The notes beneath the pieces were generated by a model. That model did not search any database and was not told the origin of the DNA. It saw nothing but the letters and a program-made list of their open reading frames with translations. A stretch of 64,000 nt of DNA from Eutrophobius brisbanensis (GTDB taxonomy: Bacteria; Pseudomonadota; Gammaproteobacteria; Eutrophobiales; Eutrophobiaceae), in contig JAYPQE010000003.1 in the NCBI GenBank assembly GCA_038131795.1, forward strand, positions 1,612,001 to 1,676,000, written 5' to 3'. Both the position numbers and the translations under genes were made by a program. Below, piece by piece: positions 16,923 to 25,331 of this stretch (the stretch's first letter is position 1; the number at the start of each line of letters is the position of its first letter).

Positions 16923-18182
16923 ATGAACCTGACAGAACTTAAGCAACAACCCGCATCAGAACTTATAAAATTATCAGAAACCCTTGGACTCGATGGCCTG
17001 GCCAGGTCACGTAAACAGGACGTCATATTTGAAATCCTGAAAGCCCATGCCAAAAAAGGTGAAGACATCTATGGCAGTGGGGTATTGGAAATACTACAAG
17101 ATGGGTTCGGGTTTTTAAGATCTGCAGACAGTTCATATCTGGCCGGTCCGGATGATATTTATGTCTCTCCCAGTCAGATACGCCGTTTTAACCTCAGGAC
17201 TGGAGACAATATAGCCGGCAAAATCAGACCACCAAAAGACGGTGAGCGTTATTTTGCCCTGTTGAAAGTTGCTGAAATTAATTTTGAATCACCTGAAAAA
17301 GCCAAGAATAAAATACTCTTTGAAAACCTCACCCCCCTGTTTGCAAATGAACGATTAAAACTGGAAATCGGTAACGGCAGTACAGAAGATCTGACACCCA
17401 GGATCATTGATCTGGTGGCACCCATCGGCAAAGGCCAACGTGGTCTGATTGTCTCACCACCCAAAGCGGGCAAAACGATGATTCTCCAGTCAATTGCACA
17501 ATCGATTACCCACAATCATCCTGAATGTCATTTGATTGTATTATTGATCGATGAGCGGCCCGAGGAAGTCACGGAAATGGCCCGTTCGGTGAAAGGAGAA
17601 GTCATTTCCAGTACCTTTGATGAGCCGGCCAGCAGACACGTACAGGTTGCCGAAATGGTGATATCCAGGGCCAAGCGCCTGACCGAACATAAAAAGGACG
17701 TAGTAATATTACTGGATTCCATTACCCGGCTTGCGCGGGCCTATAATACAGTGGTCCCGGCTTCAGGCAAGGTCCTGACAGGTGGTGTGGATGCCAACGC
17801 CCTGCAAAAACCGAAACGCTTTTTTGGTGCGGCAAGAAATATTGAAGAAGGTGGCAGCCTGACAATACTTGCAACTGCACTCATAGACACCGGATCCCGT
17901 ATGGATGATGTTATTTACGAGGAATTTAAGGGTACAGGCAATATGGAATTGCACCTGGACCGTGAAATCGCGGAAAAACGAATTTACCCGGCCATACATA
18001 TCAACCGCTCAGGGACCCGACGGGAAGAAATGCTGACTGATCAGGATGAACTACAAAAAATGTGGATACTTCGTAAACTCTTGCACCCCATGGAAACATT
18101 GGCGGCTATGGAATTTCTGTTAGAAAGGCTGAAAGCGACCAAGAACAATGCCGAGTTCTTTGACGCCATGAAGCGTCAATGA
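16923..18182 (+). CDS. rho: Transcription termination factor Rho
   Basis: A 419-residue hexameric RNA helicase. The N-terminal helix domain and the RNA-binding cold-shock-like domain (YGSGVLEILQDGFGFLRS) precede the ATPase with LIVSPPKAGKT (P-loop), VILLDSITRLARAYN (Walker B/Q-loop) and GGSLTILATALIDTGSRMD. Length and motifs are standard. It is the last native gene before the AT-rich island; its stop overlaps by 3-7 bp the end of a short minus-strand frame that may be a gene remnant. Confidence 0.98.
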   Translation: MNLTELKQQPASELIKLSETLGLDGLARSRKQDVIFEILKAHAKKGEDIYGSGVLEILQDGFGFLRSADSSYLAGPDDIYVSPSQIRRFNLRTGDNIAGKIRPPKDGERYFALLKVAEINFESPEKAKNKILFENLTPLFANERLKLEIGNGSTEDLTPRIIDLVAPIGKGQRGLIVSPPKAGKTMILQSIAQSITHNHPECHLIVLLIDERPEEVTEMARSVKGEVISSTFDEPASRHVQVAEMVISRAKRLTEHKKDVVILLDSITRLARAYNTVVPASGKVLTGGVDANALQKPKRFFGAARNIEEGGSLTILATALIDTGSRMDDVIYEEFKGTGNMELHLDREIAEKRIYPAIHINRSGTRREEMLTDQDELQKMWILRKLLHPMETLAAMEFLLERLKATKNNAEFFDAMKRQ

Positions 18183-18310
18183 TGTTGATTTATCCTGTCC
18201 AACTTACCCGGTTTGGTCAGGCGATAAAACTTCCTCAGCTCAGATAATAATCCCCTTCTGTCTCCCTGTCCTACATAGCACTCTTCAAGTCGCCGACAAT
18301 ACAAATATGT
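18176..18310 (-). pseudogene. Possible C-terminal remnant of a gene cut by the island
   Basis: A 44-codon minus-strand frame with no start codon of its own ends in TGA overlapping the rho stop. Its translation (YCRRLEECYVGQGDRRGLL, then SELRKFYRLTKPGKLDRINQ) looks like a soluble protein tail, and its base composition is like the native genes up to about 18,298, where AT-rich DNA begins. I do not recognise the protein. It may be a chance open frame. Confidence 0.3.
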
Positions 18311-18332
18311 TTATTCGTTTATCTAAATAGTT

Positions 18333-19925
18333 ATGACTTATTATCTATCAACAAAATGTATAGAAAATGTATATACAGTACTAGCTCAATATGAAATTAA
18401 TAATGCAAGTATCCTGCATATCTTCTTTATTTTAAAGGCATGTGGCTATAATCGACTAGAGCAGTTACCAGTTTCTGTCATCTCAGAAAATGGTATTAAA
18501 CCAGCAATAATGCTTAGTAAGCTTTTCTCTCCAGAAGAACAACCACCAAAAAAATATGAGTTTATATCTCCTTTCTCAATGAAAAAATGGGCTGCCCAAG
18601 CACCATCTGAACCTCTAAATAAGTGGGTAAAAAGTAGGATAAAAAATAATGTTATTGGTGGTGCAACAACATGGAGGTCGATTATTGATGATGATACATC
18701 AAATGAAACCTTTAAGTTTAAATATAATTATGCTGAAAAAATAAAAGAATTAACACTAAAAGATATAAAAATTAATTTATTGGCATTAGCTATTTGGTCT
18801 CAAAGATTTACACCATTTGACAAAAAATTGTCAAAGGTTCAATTAACAGAATATTTTAATAAAATTTTTCAAATTACTGAGGAAGAAACTAATCTTTTCT
18901 TTGCTCTGGATTTTAGAAAAATTCAAGTAGAATATTCAAATTCCATTCATGATTCACAATATATTCGAACATTAATTGGAAAGCCAAAATCTGAAACAGA
19001 TACAGAATGGATTGATTCAGTAAAAAAATCGAAAACTAATAATTTACAATATTTTGAAGAAGAGATAATTATGCCTGATTATAGCAACAGCTCCAATCCT
19101 CTTGAAGTTGTGGAACCATTACTAAGTAGATATCGTCAAGTTATTCTTGCAGGTCCTCCTGGCACATCTAAATCACACATAGCAAATGAGGTATCTAGCA
19201 AATATAACGTTAGAAAAATACAATTTCACCCTTCTTACTCATATCAAAACTTTATTGGTGGTTATGTTGTTGATGGAACAACTGTTAATTGGAATGATGG
19301 TGTCTTATTCGAGTTTTCAAAACTTGCTCTAGAAAATAAAAGTGAGAACTATCTTCTAATAATAGATGAGATTAATAGAGCAAATGTAGGGCAAGTGTTT
19401 GGTGAAACCATTCAATGTTTAGATAGGAACAGTACTACTAATATTAAAAGAAAAAATGAGTTAGTTGAGTTCTCTCTTCCATCAAATTTATATATTATTG
19501 GCACAATGAATACCTCCGACCGATCAATTGGAGCAATAGATTTTGCTATAAAAAGAAGATTTATTTCAATCTATGTCCCACCTAATGCGTCACTTGTTGA
19601 AGAATTATGCGAAACTGATTTTGGAATTTCCACCGGAGATTTACTTAGGAAGTTAAATTCTAATTTATTTAATACACTTAAAAACCGTGAACTAGCTATA
19701 GGCCATGCTTTATTTTTTGATGAAAGTGTCTTTAACTCTTCTGAAAAGAAATATATTTGGTCAAATAATGATTTTGAACTTCTTTTTAATTATAAGATAT
19801 TACCTTTGATTGAAGACTATACAAAAGGAAATATGTCTCAATTAAATGAAATATTAGGAAAAGATCTTTCAAATAGAGTTACTGGTTCAGATTTTATTAA
19901 ACATTTAAGTGACTTTGTAAGTTAA
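18333..19925 (+). CDS. McrB-like AAA+ NTPase subunit of a GTP-dependent restriction system
   Basis: A 530-residue motor subunit. The C-terminal AAA+ domain (from about 255) has GPPGTSKSH at about 274 (a Walker A with Ser where Gly is usual), LLIIDEINRANVGQVFGE at about 341 (Walker B and sensor region) and IGTMNTSDRSIGAIDFAIKRRF at about 389, closely matching the McrB signature MNTADRS...RRRF. The first 230 residues are unlike the McrB DUF3578 methyl-DNA reader and are probably a different target-recognition domain. It overlaps the McrC-like gene by 1 bp. AT-rich codon use differs from its neighbours, suggesting transfer. A neighbouring cytosine methyltransferase suggests a LlaJI/BsuMI-like system rather than a stand-alone type IV enzyme. 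Confidence 0.88.
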   Translation: MTYYLSTKCIENVYTVLAQYEINNASILHIFFILKACGYNRLEQLPVSVISENGIKPAIMLSKLFSPEEQPPKKYEFISPFSMKKWAAQAPSEPLNKWVKSRIKNNVIGGATTWRSIIDDDTSNETFKFKYNYAEKIKELTLKDIKINLLALAIWSQRFTPFDKKLSKVQLTEYFNKIFQITEEETNLFFALDFRKIQVEYSNSIHDSQYIRTLIGKPKSETDTEWIDSVKKSKTNNLQYFEEEIIMPDYSNSSNPLEVVEPLLSRYRQVILAGPPGTSKSHIANEVSSKYNVRKIQFHPSYSYQNFIGGYVVDGTTVNWNDGVLFEFSKLALENKSENYLLIIDEINRANVGQVFGETIQCLDRNSTTNIKRKNELVEFSLPSNLYIIGTMNTSDRSIGAIDFAIKRRFISIYVPPNASLVEELCETDFGISTGDLLRKLNSNLFNTLKNRELAIGHALFFDESVFNSSEKKYIWSNNDFELLFNYKILPLIEDYTKGNMSQLNEILGKDLSNRVTGSDFIKHLSDFVS

Positions 19926-21169
19926 TGGCAATTAACACTAAGGTAATCACAGAAAACTCAACATGCGTAATAGATGATAAATATGCAATTCATTTAAAAA
20001 ATATTTTAAATGACAATCCTAAATTACCAATTCATCTAATTGAAAATACAATTTATTTTGATGATTACACTATTGGTGAATTAAGAATTGATGATTTATG
20101 CATTAAAATTGAACCTAGAAACAAAGCATTTGTTCTAGTAACATTTTTTCAAATTTTACAATATCTAGACCAGCCTTTATTAAAAGATATGCCTGGGTTT
20201 GGGTTTAATGAAACACAATCTTTATTCGACATAAGCTCTTTATCTAGTTCATTTTGTAAGATATTAGATAACTTACTTCAATATGGAATGACTGGGCAAT
20301 ATAATTATACCAGTGAAAAAAGTATGATGGTGAATGGCGATATAGTTTTTGATTCTTATATCCCGCAATTATTACCTTTTGATGGCATAGAAACAAAATC
20401 AATATTTTATTCTAACAATTCAATCTCAAATCAAATTATAAAAAGTGCGTTACTAAAATTGATTTTGATTGAGAACTCATCTGTAAATCCTGAAAAATAT
20501 CAAATTCTGAGGGAGTTTGATTTTGTTGATGATAATGTATTCAGTTTGATAGAAGTTGATGAGTGTCTTTTGAATTTTTTTTCACCAAACCCTTATTATA
20601 TAATCGCATTAGAATTATCTAAGAAAATTCTTTTTAATTTTAAATTAGAATATAAAGATGGAAATATTGAATGGTTAGCATTTTTAGAAAACTCAAATGC
20701 AATTTTTGAAAAGTATATTTTAAAAATTTTACAGGTAAATTTATCTTCACATAATTTTGAAAAGTGGGATGAACCAAAAACTTTTGCTAAACTAAAAACT
20801 CAATTTAAGACTGGTAAAAAATCATATTCACCCGATATTTTGATAAATTTTAACAAAAGAAAAAGTTGTGCAGCAGCGATACTAGATGTTAAAAACAAGA
20901 AATTTGAACCATCAAAAACTAGTGATTTAAGCAATTTGGTTTCAACGAGTGATATCTATCAATTAATTTTTTATTGTAAACAATTAAACACTAACGTAGG
21001 AGGATTGGTGTATCCTTCTAGCACAACTAATGAACCAGTTGAATTAGAAGTAGAGACAGAAGGAAATCTAAAGATTTTTCTTATATCTATTAATGTTCGT
21101 GATAATATTGATGACAGACATCGAAAATTGATAACTGATGTTCTTAATGTAATATTTGCCAACACATAA
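19925..21169 (+). CDS. McrC-like PD-(D/E)xK nuclease subunit
   Basis: A 414-residue partner of the McrB-like NTPase. The N-terminal half contains DYTIGELRIDDLCIKIEPRN and GQYNYTSEKSMMVNGDI, as in 5-methylcytosine restriction McrC/LlaJI R2-type proteins. The nuclease core is SYSPDILINF (about 300-309) and AAILDVKNKKF (D and K about 20 residues later), followed by SDIYQLIFYCKQL, the Q/Y helix of the fold. It should be the cleaving subunit activated by GTP hydrolysis. The start ATG 19924-19926 region overlaps the McrB-like stop, so the pair is co-translated. Same AT-rich composition. Confidence 0.87.
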   Translation: MAINTKVITENSTCVIDDKYAIHLKNILNDNPKLPIHLIENTIYFDDYTIGELRIDDLCIKIEPRNKAFVLVTFFQILQYLDQPLLKDMPGFGFNETQSLFDISSLSSSFCKILDNLLQYGMTGQYNYTSEKSMMVNGDIVFDSYIPQLLPFDGIETKSIFYSNNSISNQIIKSALLKLILIENSSVNPEKYQILREFDFVDDNVFSLIEVDECLLNFFSPNPYYIIALELSKKILFNFKLEYKDGNIEWLAFLENSNAIFEKYILKILQVNLSSHNFEKWDEPKTFAKLKTQFKTGKKSYSPDILINFNKRKSCAAAILDVKNKKFEPSKTSDLSNLVSTSDIYQLIFYCKQLNTNVGGLVYPSSTTNEPVELEVETEGNLKIFLISINVRDNIDDRHRKLITDVLNVIFANT

Positions 21170-21176
21170 ACATAAG

Positions 21177-22247
21177 CTAAATTAAACTTAGTTGTTCTAC
21201 CTCTTCAAATTCCAAATTAACTTTAGGAATTTTGCTATCTTTAATATAGTAATGCATCATTTTCTCTGCAATCTTTTTAACCACAGGAACAGTTACAGCA
21301 TTTCCTAATTGTTTTTTTGCAGTTTTTATAGAAACATCAGAGAAATTATAATTATCTGGAAACCCCTGTAATCTCTGACATTCCAGTACAGAAAGGTGTC
21401 TTCGCAAATCCCACATTTTTGGGGCTCTGGTCGCTATCAGAGTTGGCGCAACGCTATCTAAAGATACGTAATAATCATCTTGTATTTGACTTTTAGCAGA
21501 ATCACCTGTATGGAACCTTAGTGCATTATCAGGTTTTAAATAAGAAAAAATCCCATACTTACCTTTTTTCGATTCTGGATTGCAATGAGCATTACAGTGT
21601 TGAACTCTTGGTGTTTTTTCATGATGCTTGAAATGAAAATCAATTCTATTTAATTCGTCTTCTGGGAAAAGAAGTTCTTCATTGTGATAATTTTCCTCAA
21701 CCACATCGCGAAGTGTACTACCTTTTTGGTTTCCTATAGGAAATTCAAAATCTATCGCTTTTCTAAACCCTACGCAATACCACCTTTCTCTATATTGAGG
21801 TATGCCAAAATCATAAGTATTTAGAACTTGTGAGTAGGTAGTATAGCCAAGTTGTTTTAATGTATTTTGTATAGTTCGTATAGTTCTACGTTTATCGTGA
21901 GTCACAATTCCTTTTACATTTTCTAGCAAAAACATTTTCGGCTTTTTTATTCTCAGTATTTCTGCAATATCAAAGAAAAGAGTTCCTCTAGTTTCATCCT
22001 CGAAACCTTCTTTTTTTCCACACAAACTGAAAGGTTGACAAGGAAAACCAGCAGTTAAAATATCGAAGTCTGGAATATCATTAAATTGAACTTTTCTAAT
22101 ATCACCTACAGGAGATTCGCCAAAATTTTTTTTATATACAGTTTGACAACCAGAATTTATCTCTGATGAAAATACACATTCGTGCCCTAAGCCTTCAAAT
22201 GCTAAACGGAATCCACCAATTCCGGCAAATAAATCTATAAATTTCAT
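21177..22247 (-). CDS. DNA (cytosine-5-)-methyltransferase
   Basis: A 356-residue m5C methyltransferase with all main motifs in order: I DLFAGIGGF (5-13), IV GFPCQPFS with catalytic Cys70, VI ENVKG, VIII QYRERWYCVGF, IX HLSVLECQRLQGFPDNY and X QLGNAVTVPVV. The target-recognition segment lies between VIII and IX (about 175-290) and is not one I can match to a sequence specificity. It converges on the McrC-like gene with a 7-bp gap and shares its AT-rich composition. Probably the protective methylase of the restriction genes; an orphan regulatory methylase is less likely in this context. Confidence 0.95.
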   Translation of the reverse strand: MKFIDLFAGIGGFRLAFEGLGHECVFSSEINSGCQTVYKKNFGESPVGDIRKVQFNDIPDFDILTAGFPCQPFSLCGKKEGFEDETRGTLFFDIAEILRIKKPKMFLLENVKGIVTHDKRRTIRTIQNTLKQLGYTTYSQVLNTYDFGIPQYRERWYCVGFRKAIDFEFPIGNQKGSTLRDVVEENYHNEELLFPEDELNRIDFHFKHHEKTPRVQHCNAHCNPESKKGKYGIFSYLKPDNALRFHTGDSAKSQIQDDYYVSLDSVAPTLIATRAPKMWDLRRHLSVLECQRLQGFPDNYNFSDVSIKTAKKQLGNAVTVPVVKKIAEKMMHYYIKDSKIPKVNLEFEEVEQLSLI

Positions 22248-22419
22248 GTTTTTTTATTCATCCTAAAACACTGAATAACTAAAACCTTATAAAAATAACT
22301 ATTTAATAATTTTAATCCATTTAACAAATAGATAACATACTAGCTACTACTTTTTTACCACCTTAAATTTTAAGGCATTGATTTATATAAATATAAAATA
22401 TAGATGAATACCACCTTAT

Positions 22420-22821
22420 CTAATTAACCAATTTATCTAAGTAAGTTATCTCTGAATCAGTAAAATCAATACACAGCTCTTTATGAAATCTCTTAAAAAA
22501 ACTCAACCATTCAGAAAGATTGGCTTCAACCAAACTTTTTGTATGCTTTGTAGCTAACTCATCTAACATAAATGTTTTGTCTACTTCTTTTTCATTTTCA
22601 CGCTTTATCGTGATTTTCAGATTATCTGAATTCCATCTATCTCTTACTGCTGTGATGAATGTATCACTACCTAACTTTATCTTAACTTCACCCATGCGCA
22701 TTGGGCCGAATGAATCACGATATTCTGCATACTCTCTCGCTTCTTCTGAACCTTCTGGTTCTCGGTATTTGAAGCAATAGGCCATATAATCAGTTAACTC
22801 ATCATCTTCCAATGCTTTCAT
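22420..22821 (-). CDS. Island protein of unknown function, 133 aa
   Basis: Not recognised. The acidic N-terminal half (ALEDDELTDYMAYCF, YREPEGSEEAREYAEYRD) is followed by a strand-rich middle (MGEVKIKLGSDTFITAV) and a helical C-terminus (SLVEANLSEWLSFFKRF). No signal peptide or membrane segment. Its Shine-Dalgarno region (GGGAGATA before ATG) is inside an inverted repeat at 22823-22840. It is divergent from the ribbon-helix-helix-like gene, an arrangement often used for autoregulation. Could be part of the defence system or cargo. Confidence 0.6.
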   Translation of the reverse strand: MKALEDDELTDYMAYCFKYREPEGSEEAREYAEYRDSFGPMRMGEVKIKLGSDTFITAVRDRWNSDNLKITIKRENEKEVDKTFMLDELATKHTKSLVEANLSEWLSFFKRFHKELCIDFTDSEITYLDKLVN

Positions 22822-22822
22822 T

Positions 22823-22840
22823 ATCTCCCTATGTGGAGAT
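22823..22840. promoter_or_regulatory. Inverted repeat (operator-like) between the divergent island genes
   Basis: ATCTCC (22823-22828) and GGAGAT (22835-22840) are perfect arms around CTATGT. The palindrome covers the ribosome-binding site of the 133-residue gene and lies 28 bp before the ATG of the divergent gene. It may be an operator for the ribbon-helix-helix-like protein, or an RNA hairpin that hides the ribosome-binding site. Confidence 0.45.
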
Positions 22841-22868
22841 TCCTCATATCTAAAAATATCTGGCGCAT

Positions 22869-23240
22869 ATGGTCAATCACAAAAAGGTCACCTATACATT
22901 GGATAGAAGGGTCATCAATATCATTGAGAGAAGGTCATTCTTATCTGATATGTCACAGAGTCAGTGGTTATCCAACTGTATTCAGTTAGGATTTGAAATA
23001 ATGGTGGATGATTACTATGACAATAATAAACAACCTTTGGTTGGGGCGAAGCGTAAGCGCCACCACACCACCCCAAAAACATTTACCCTACCAATTGATG
23101 TTATCAATACACTCAGTTGGTTTTCTGAAAAATTGGGGATGAAAAAATCCCATTTAGTGGTTGGGTCTGTACTGAATTTTGAAAGAGCAGAATCAGAAAA
23201 GCTATCCAATCAGATTCAGCAATTAATGCAATCAGCATAA
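22869..23240 (+). CDS. Probable tandem ribbon-helix-helix DNA-binding protein, 123 aa
   Basis: Two similar units are visible. Unit 1 (about 4-45): KKVTYTLDRRVINIIERR then MSQSQWLSNCIQLGFEI. Unit 2 (about 70-110): PKTFTLPIDVINTLSWF then MKKSHLVVGSVLNFE. Each is a strand followed by two helices, as in CopG/Arc proteins, and a single chain with two units could fold as an internal dimer. The linker is basic (GAKRKRHHTTPK). Likely a transcription regulator of the island, perhaps acting on the palindrome at 22823-22840. No clear Shine-Dalgarno sequence. Its last 25 bp overlap the altered 3' end of groEL. Confidence 0.55.
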   Translation: MVNHKKVTYTLDRRVINIIERRSFLSDMSQSQWLSNCIQLGFEIMVDDYYDNNKQPLVGAKRKRHHTTPKTFTLPIDVINTLSWFSEKLGMKKSHLVVGSVLNFERAESEKLSNQIQQLMQSA

Positions 23241-24895
23241 TTTCTCTTCATACCGCCCATTCCGCCCATTCCGCCCATGCCGCCCATGTCACCACCCATA
23301 GGCATTGCAGGTTCATCCTTGGGAAGTTCTGCAACCATTGCTTCGGTGGTCAGGATCAGGCCGGCAACCGATGCAGCATTCTGTAATGCTGAACGGGTGA
23401 CCTTGGTGGGGTCCAGGATACCCATTTCAATCATGTCACCAAATTCGCCTGTCTGGGCGTTGTAACCATGATTGCCTGTGCCTTCCAGGACTTTATTGAG
23501 AATCACAGAGGCCTCTTCACCAGAGTTGGCAACGATTTGACGCAGCGGTTCCTCAACTGCACGAATCAGGATCTTAACACCGGTGTCCTGATCGGCATTT
23601 TTACCCTTGACCTTGGAAATGGCGTCCTTAACACGGACCAGGGCTACACCACCACCAGGGACAACACCTTCTTCAACCGCGGCACGGGTTGAGTGCAGGG
23701 CATCTTCCACGCGGGCCTTTTTCTCTTTCATCTCAACTTCTGTTGCGGCTCCAACCTTGATAACGGCAACACCGCCGGCCAATTTGGCAACGCGCTCCTG
23801 CAGTTTCTCGCGGTCATAGTCAGAGGTAGTCTCTTCAATCTGCTGACGGATCTGCTTAACACGACCCTGAATATCATCTGTCTTACCCGCACCATCGATA
23901 ATAGTGGAATTTTCCTTGGTGATCTGTACGCGTTTTGCACTTCCCAGGTCATCCAGGCTGGCCTTCTCAAGGGACAGACCGACTTCTTCAGAGATCACAG
24001 TTCCACCGGTGAGGATGGCAATATCTTCCAGCATGGCCTTACGACGGTCACCAAAACCAGGGGCCTTTACTGCAGCGACCTTGACGATACCACGCATATT
24101 GTTCACTACGAGGGTCGCCAGGGCTTCACCTTCAATGTCTTCAGCAACGATAAGTAAGGGCTTACCAGCTTTTGCAACCCCTTCCAGGACCGGGAGTAAA
24201 TCACGGACATTGGCGATCTTCTTGTCATGCAATAAGACATAGGGCTCTTCCAAATCTACGCTCATGGTTTCCTGGTTGTTGATGAAATATGGCGACAGGT
24301 AGCCGCGATCAAACTGCATACCTTCAACCACGTCCAGTTCATCTTCCAGGCTGGAGCCTTCTTCTACGGTTATAACCCCTTCCTTACCCACTTTGTCCAT
24401 GGCCTCAGCAATACGCTGACCAATGGATTCATCTGAGTTAGCGGAAATGGTACCAACCTGAGCAATAGCTTTACTGTCTTCACAGGGCTTGGAGAGTTTC
24501 TGTAACTCTTCTACCGCAGCCAGTACACCGGCATCGATACCGCGCTTCACATCCATAGGATTGTGACCGGATGTCACGGCCTTGAGACCTTCGCGAACGA
24601 TAGACTGTGCCAAAACAGTTGCAGTGGTGGTTCCATCACCAGCCACATCAGATGTCTTGGAAGCCACTTCCTTGACCATCTGCGCACCCATGTTTTCAAA
24701 CTTATCTTCCAGTTCAATTTCTTTGGCCACGGACACACCATCTTTTGTGACGGTAGGTGCACCAAAACTCTTTTCCAGCACAACGTTACGACCTTTTGGT
24801 CCAAGTGTCTGTTTAACTGCGTTGGCCAGAACATTCACACCCTTAGCCATACGTGACCGGGCGTCATCAGAAAATTTTACTTCTTTAGCTGCCAT
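23216..24895 (-). CDS. groEL: Chaperonin GroEL with a foreign C-terminal tail
   Basis: A 559-residue 60-kDa chaperonin. The N-terminus AAKEVKFSDDARSRM, VGDGTTTATVLAQ (ATP-binding region, DGTTT) and VEEGVVPGGGVAL are standard. The C-terminal GGM repeats are present, but instead of the usual final Met-Met stop the frame runs on as KRNYADCINC to TGA at 23216. These last codons lie in DNA that also encodes the end of the island gene on the other strand. The tail should be tolerated, since GroEL C-termini project into the cavity floor. Co-transcribed with groES (20-bp gap) and probably HrcA-controlled. Confidence 0.97.
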   Translation of the reverse strand: MAAKEVKFSDDARSRMAKGVNVLANAVKQTLGPKGRNVVLEKSFGAPTVTKDGVSVAKEIELEDKFENMGAQMVKEVASKTSDVAGDGTTTATVLAQSIVREGLKAVTSGHNPMDVKRGIDAGVLAAVEELQKLSKPCEDSKAIAQVGTISANSDESIGQRIAEAMDKVGKEGVITVEEGSSLEDELDVVEGMQFDRGYLSPYFINNQETMSVDLEEPYVLLHDKKIANVRDLLPVLEGVAKAGKPLLIVAEDIEGEALATLVVNNMRGIVKVAAVKAPGFGDRRKAMLEDIAILTGGTVISEEVGLSLEKASLDDLGSAKRVQITKENSTIIDGAGKTDDIQGRVKQIRQQIEETTSDYDREKLQERVAKLAGGVAVIKVGAATEVEMKEKKARVEDALHSTRAAVEEGVVPGGGVALVRVKDAISKVKGKNADQDTGVKILIRAVEEPLRQIVANSGEEASVILNKVLEGTGNHGYNAQTGEFGDMIEMGILDPTKVTRSALQNAASVAGLILTTEAMVAELPKDEPAMPMGGDMGGMGGMGGMGGMKRNYADCINC

Positions 24896-24915
24896 GTTTA
24901 TTTACCTCCAGTTAA

Positions 24916-25203
24916 TTATTCAATTACGCCCATGATGTCGTCTTCGCGAAGCACCAGGAGTTCTTCTCCATCGATCTTCACTTCAGTGCCGGAATACTTG
25001 CCAAACAGGATCTTGTCACCTTTTTTGACTTCCAGGGCACGGACTTCACCATTGTCCAGGATCTTGCCATTGCCTACGGCCATGATTTCTCCCTGAATGG
25101 GTTTTTCAGTAGCACTGTCGGGAATAACAATCCCACCCGGTGAGGTTTTACCCTCTTCAATTCGCTTTACTATCACGCGATCATGTAATGGTCGAATATT
25201 CAT
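24916..25203 (-). CDS. groES: Co-chaperonin GroES
   Basis: The 95-residue 10-kDa lid of the GroEL chamber. NIRPLHDRVIVKRIEEGKTSPGGIVIPDSA contains the mobile loop, and ILFGKYSGTEVKIDGEELLVLREDDIMGVIE is the conserved C-terminus. An excellent Shine-Dalgarno sequence (GGAGG, 8 bp spacing) precedes ATG 25203. A sigma-70 promoter and a CIRCE operator are visible immediately upstream. Confidence 0.98.
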   Translation of the reverse strand: MNIRPLHDRVIVKRIEEGKTSPGGIVIPDSATEKPIQGEIMAVGNGKILDNGEVRALEVKKGDKILFGKYSGTEVKIDGEELLVLREDDIMGVIE

Positions 25204-25258
25204 TATTAGAACCTCCGTATTTATAAACCATTGATTTTTAAGTAACTAATCAGAATTG

Positions 25259-25285
25259 TTAGCACTCAAGTTTAATGAGTGCCAA
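25259..25285 (-). promoter_or_regulatory. CIRCE operator of groESL (HrcA site)
   Basis: The left arm TTAGCACTC (25259-25267) and right arm GAGTGCCAA (25277-25285) are separated by 9 bp, the canonical CIRCE layout, with one mismatch in the right arm. It lies at the expected transcription start, 56 bp before the groES ATG. HrcA itself is not in the window. Confidence 0.93.
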
Positions 25286-25286
25286 T

Positions 25287-25314
25287 ACTATAGCGGATTT
25301 TTTTTTACAGTCAA
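25287..25314 (-). promoter_or_regulatory. Sigma-70 promoter of groESL
   Basis: Minus strand TTGACT (25314-25309), a 16-bp spacer containing an A9 run, and TATAGT (25292-25287). The CIRCE element begins 2 bp downstream of the -10 box, so HrcA would block initiation. Confidence 0.8.
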
Positions 25315-25331
25315 GATTCAGCGGTAAATAC

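Noticed and set aside
18333..23240. Island borne by an insertion sequence or integrase
   Set aside because: No transposase, integrase, tRNA target or terminal repeat is visible at either edge; the island nature rests on composition and junctions only.
23250..23300. Short GGCATGG-like tandem repeat
   Set aside because: It is the coding sequence of the normal GroEL C-terminal GGM repeats, not a mobile or regulatory repeat.
23693..24157. 154-codon plus-strand open frame opposite groEL
   Set aside because: Lies wholly within groEL, whose protein is fully conserved; other antisense frames of similar kind occur here from codon bias.
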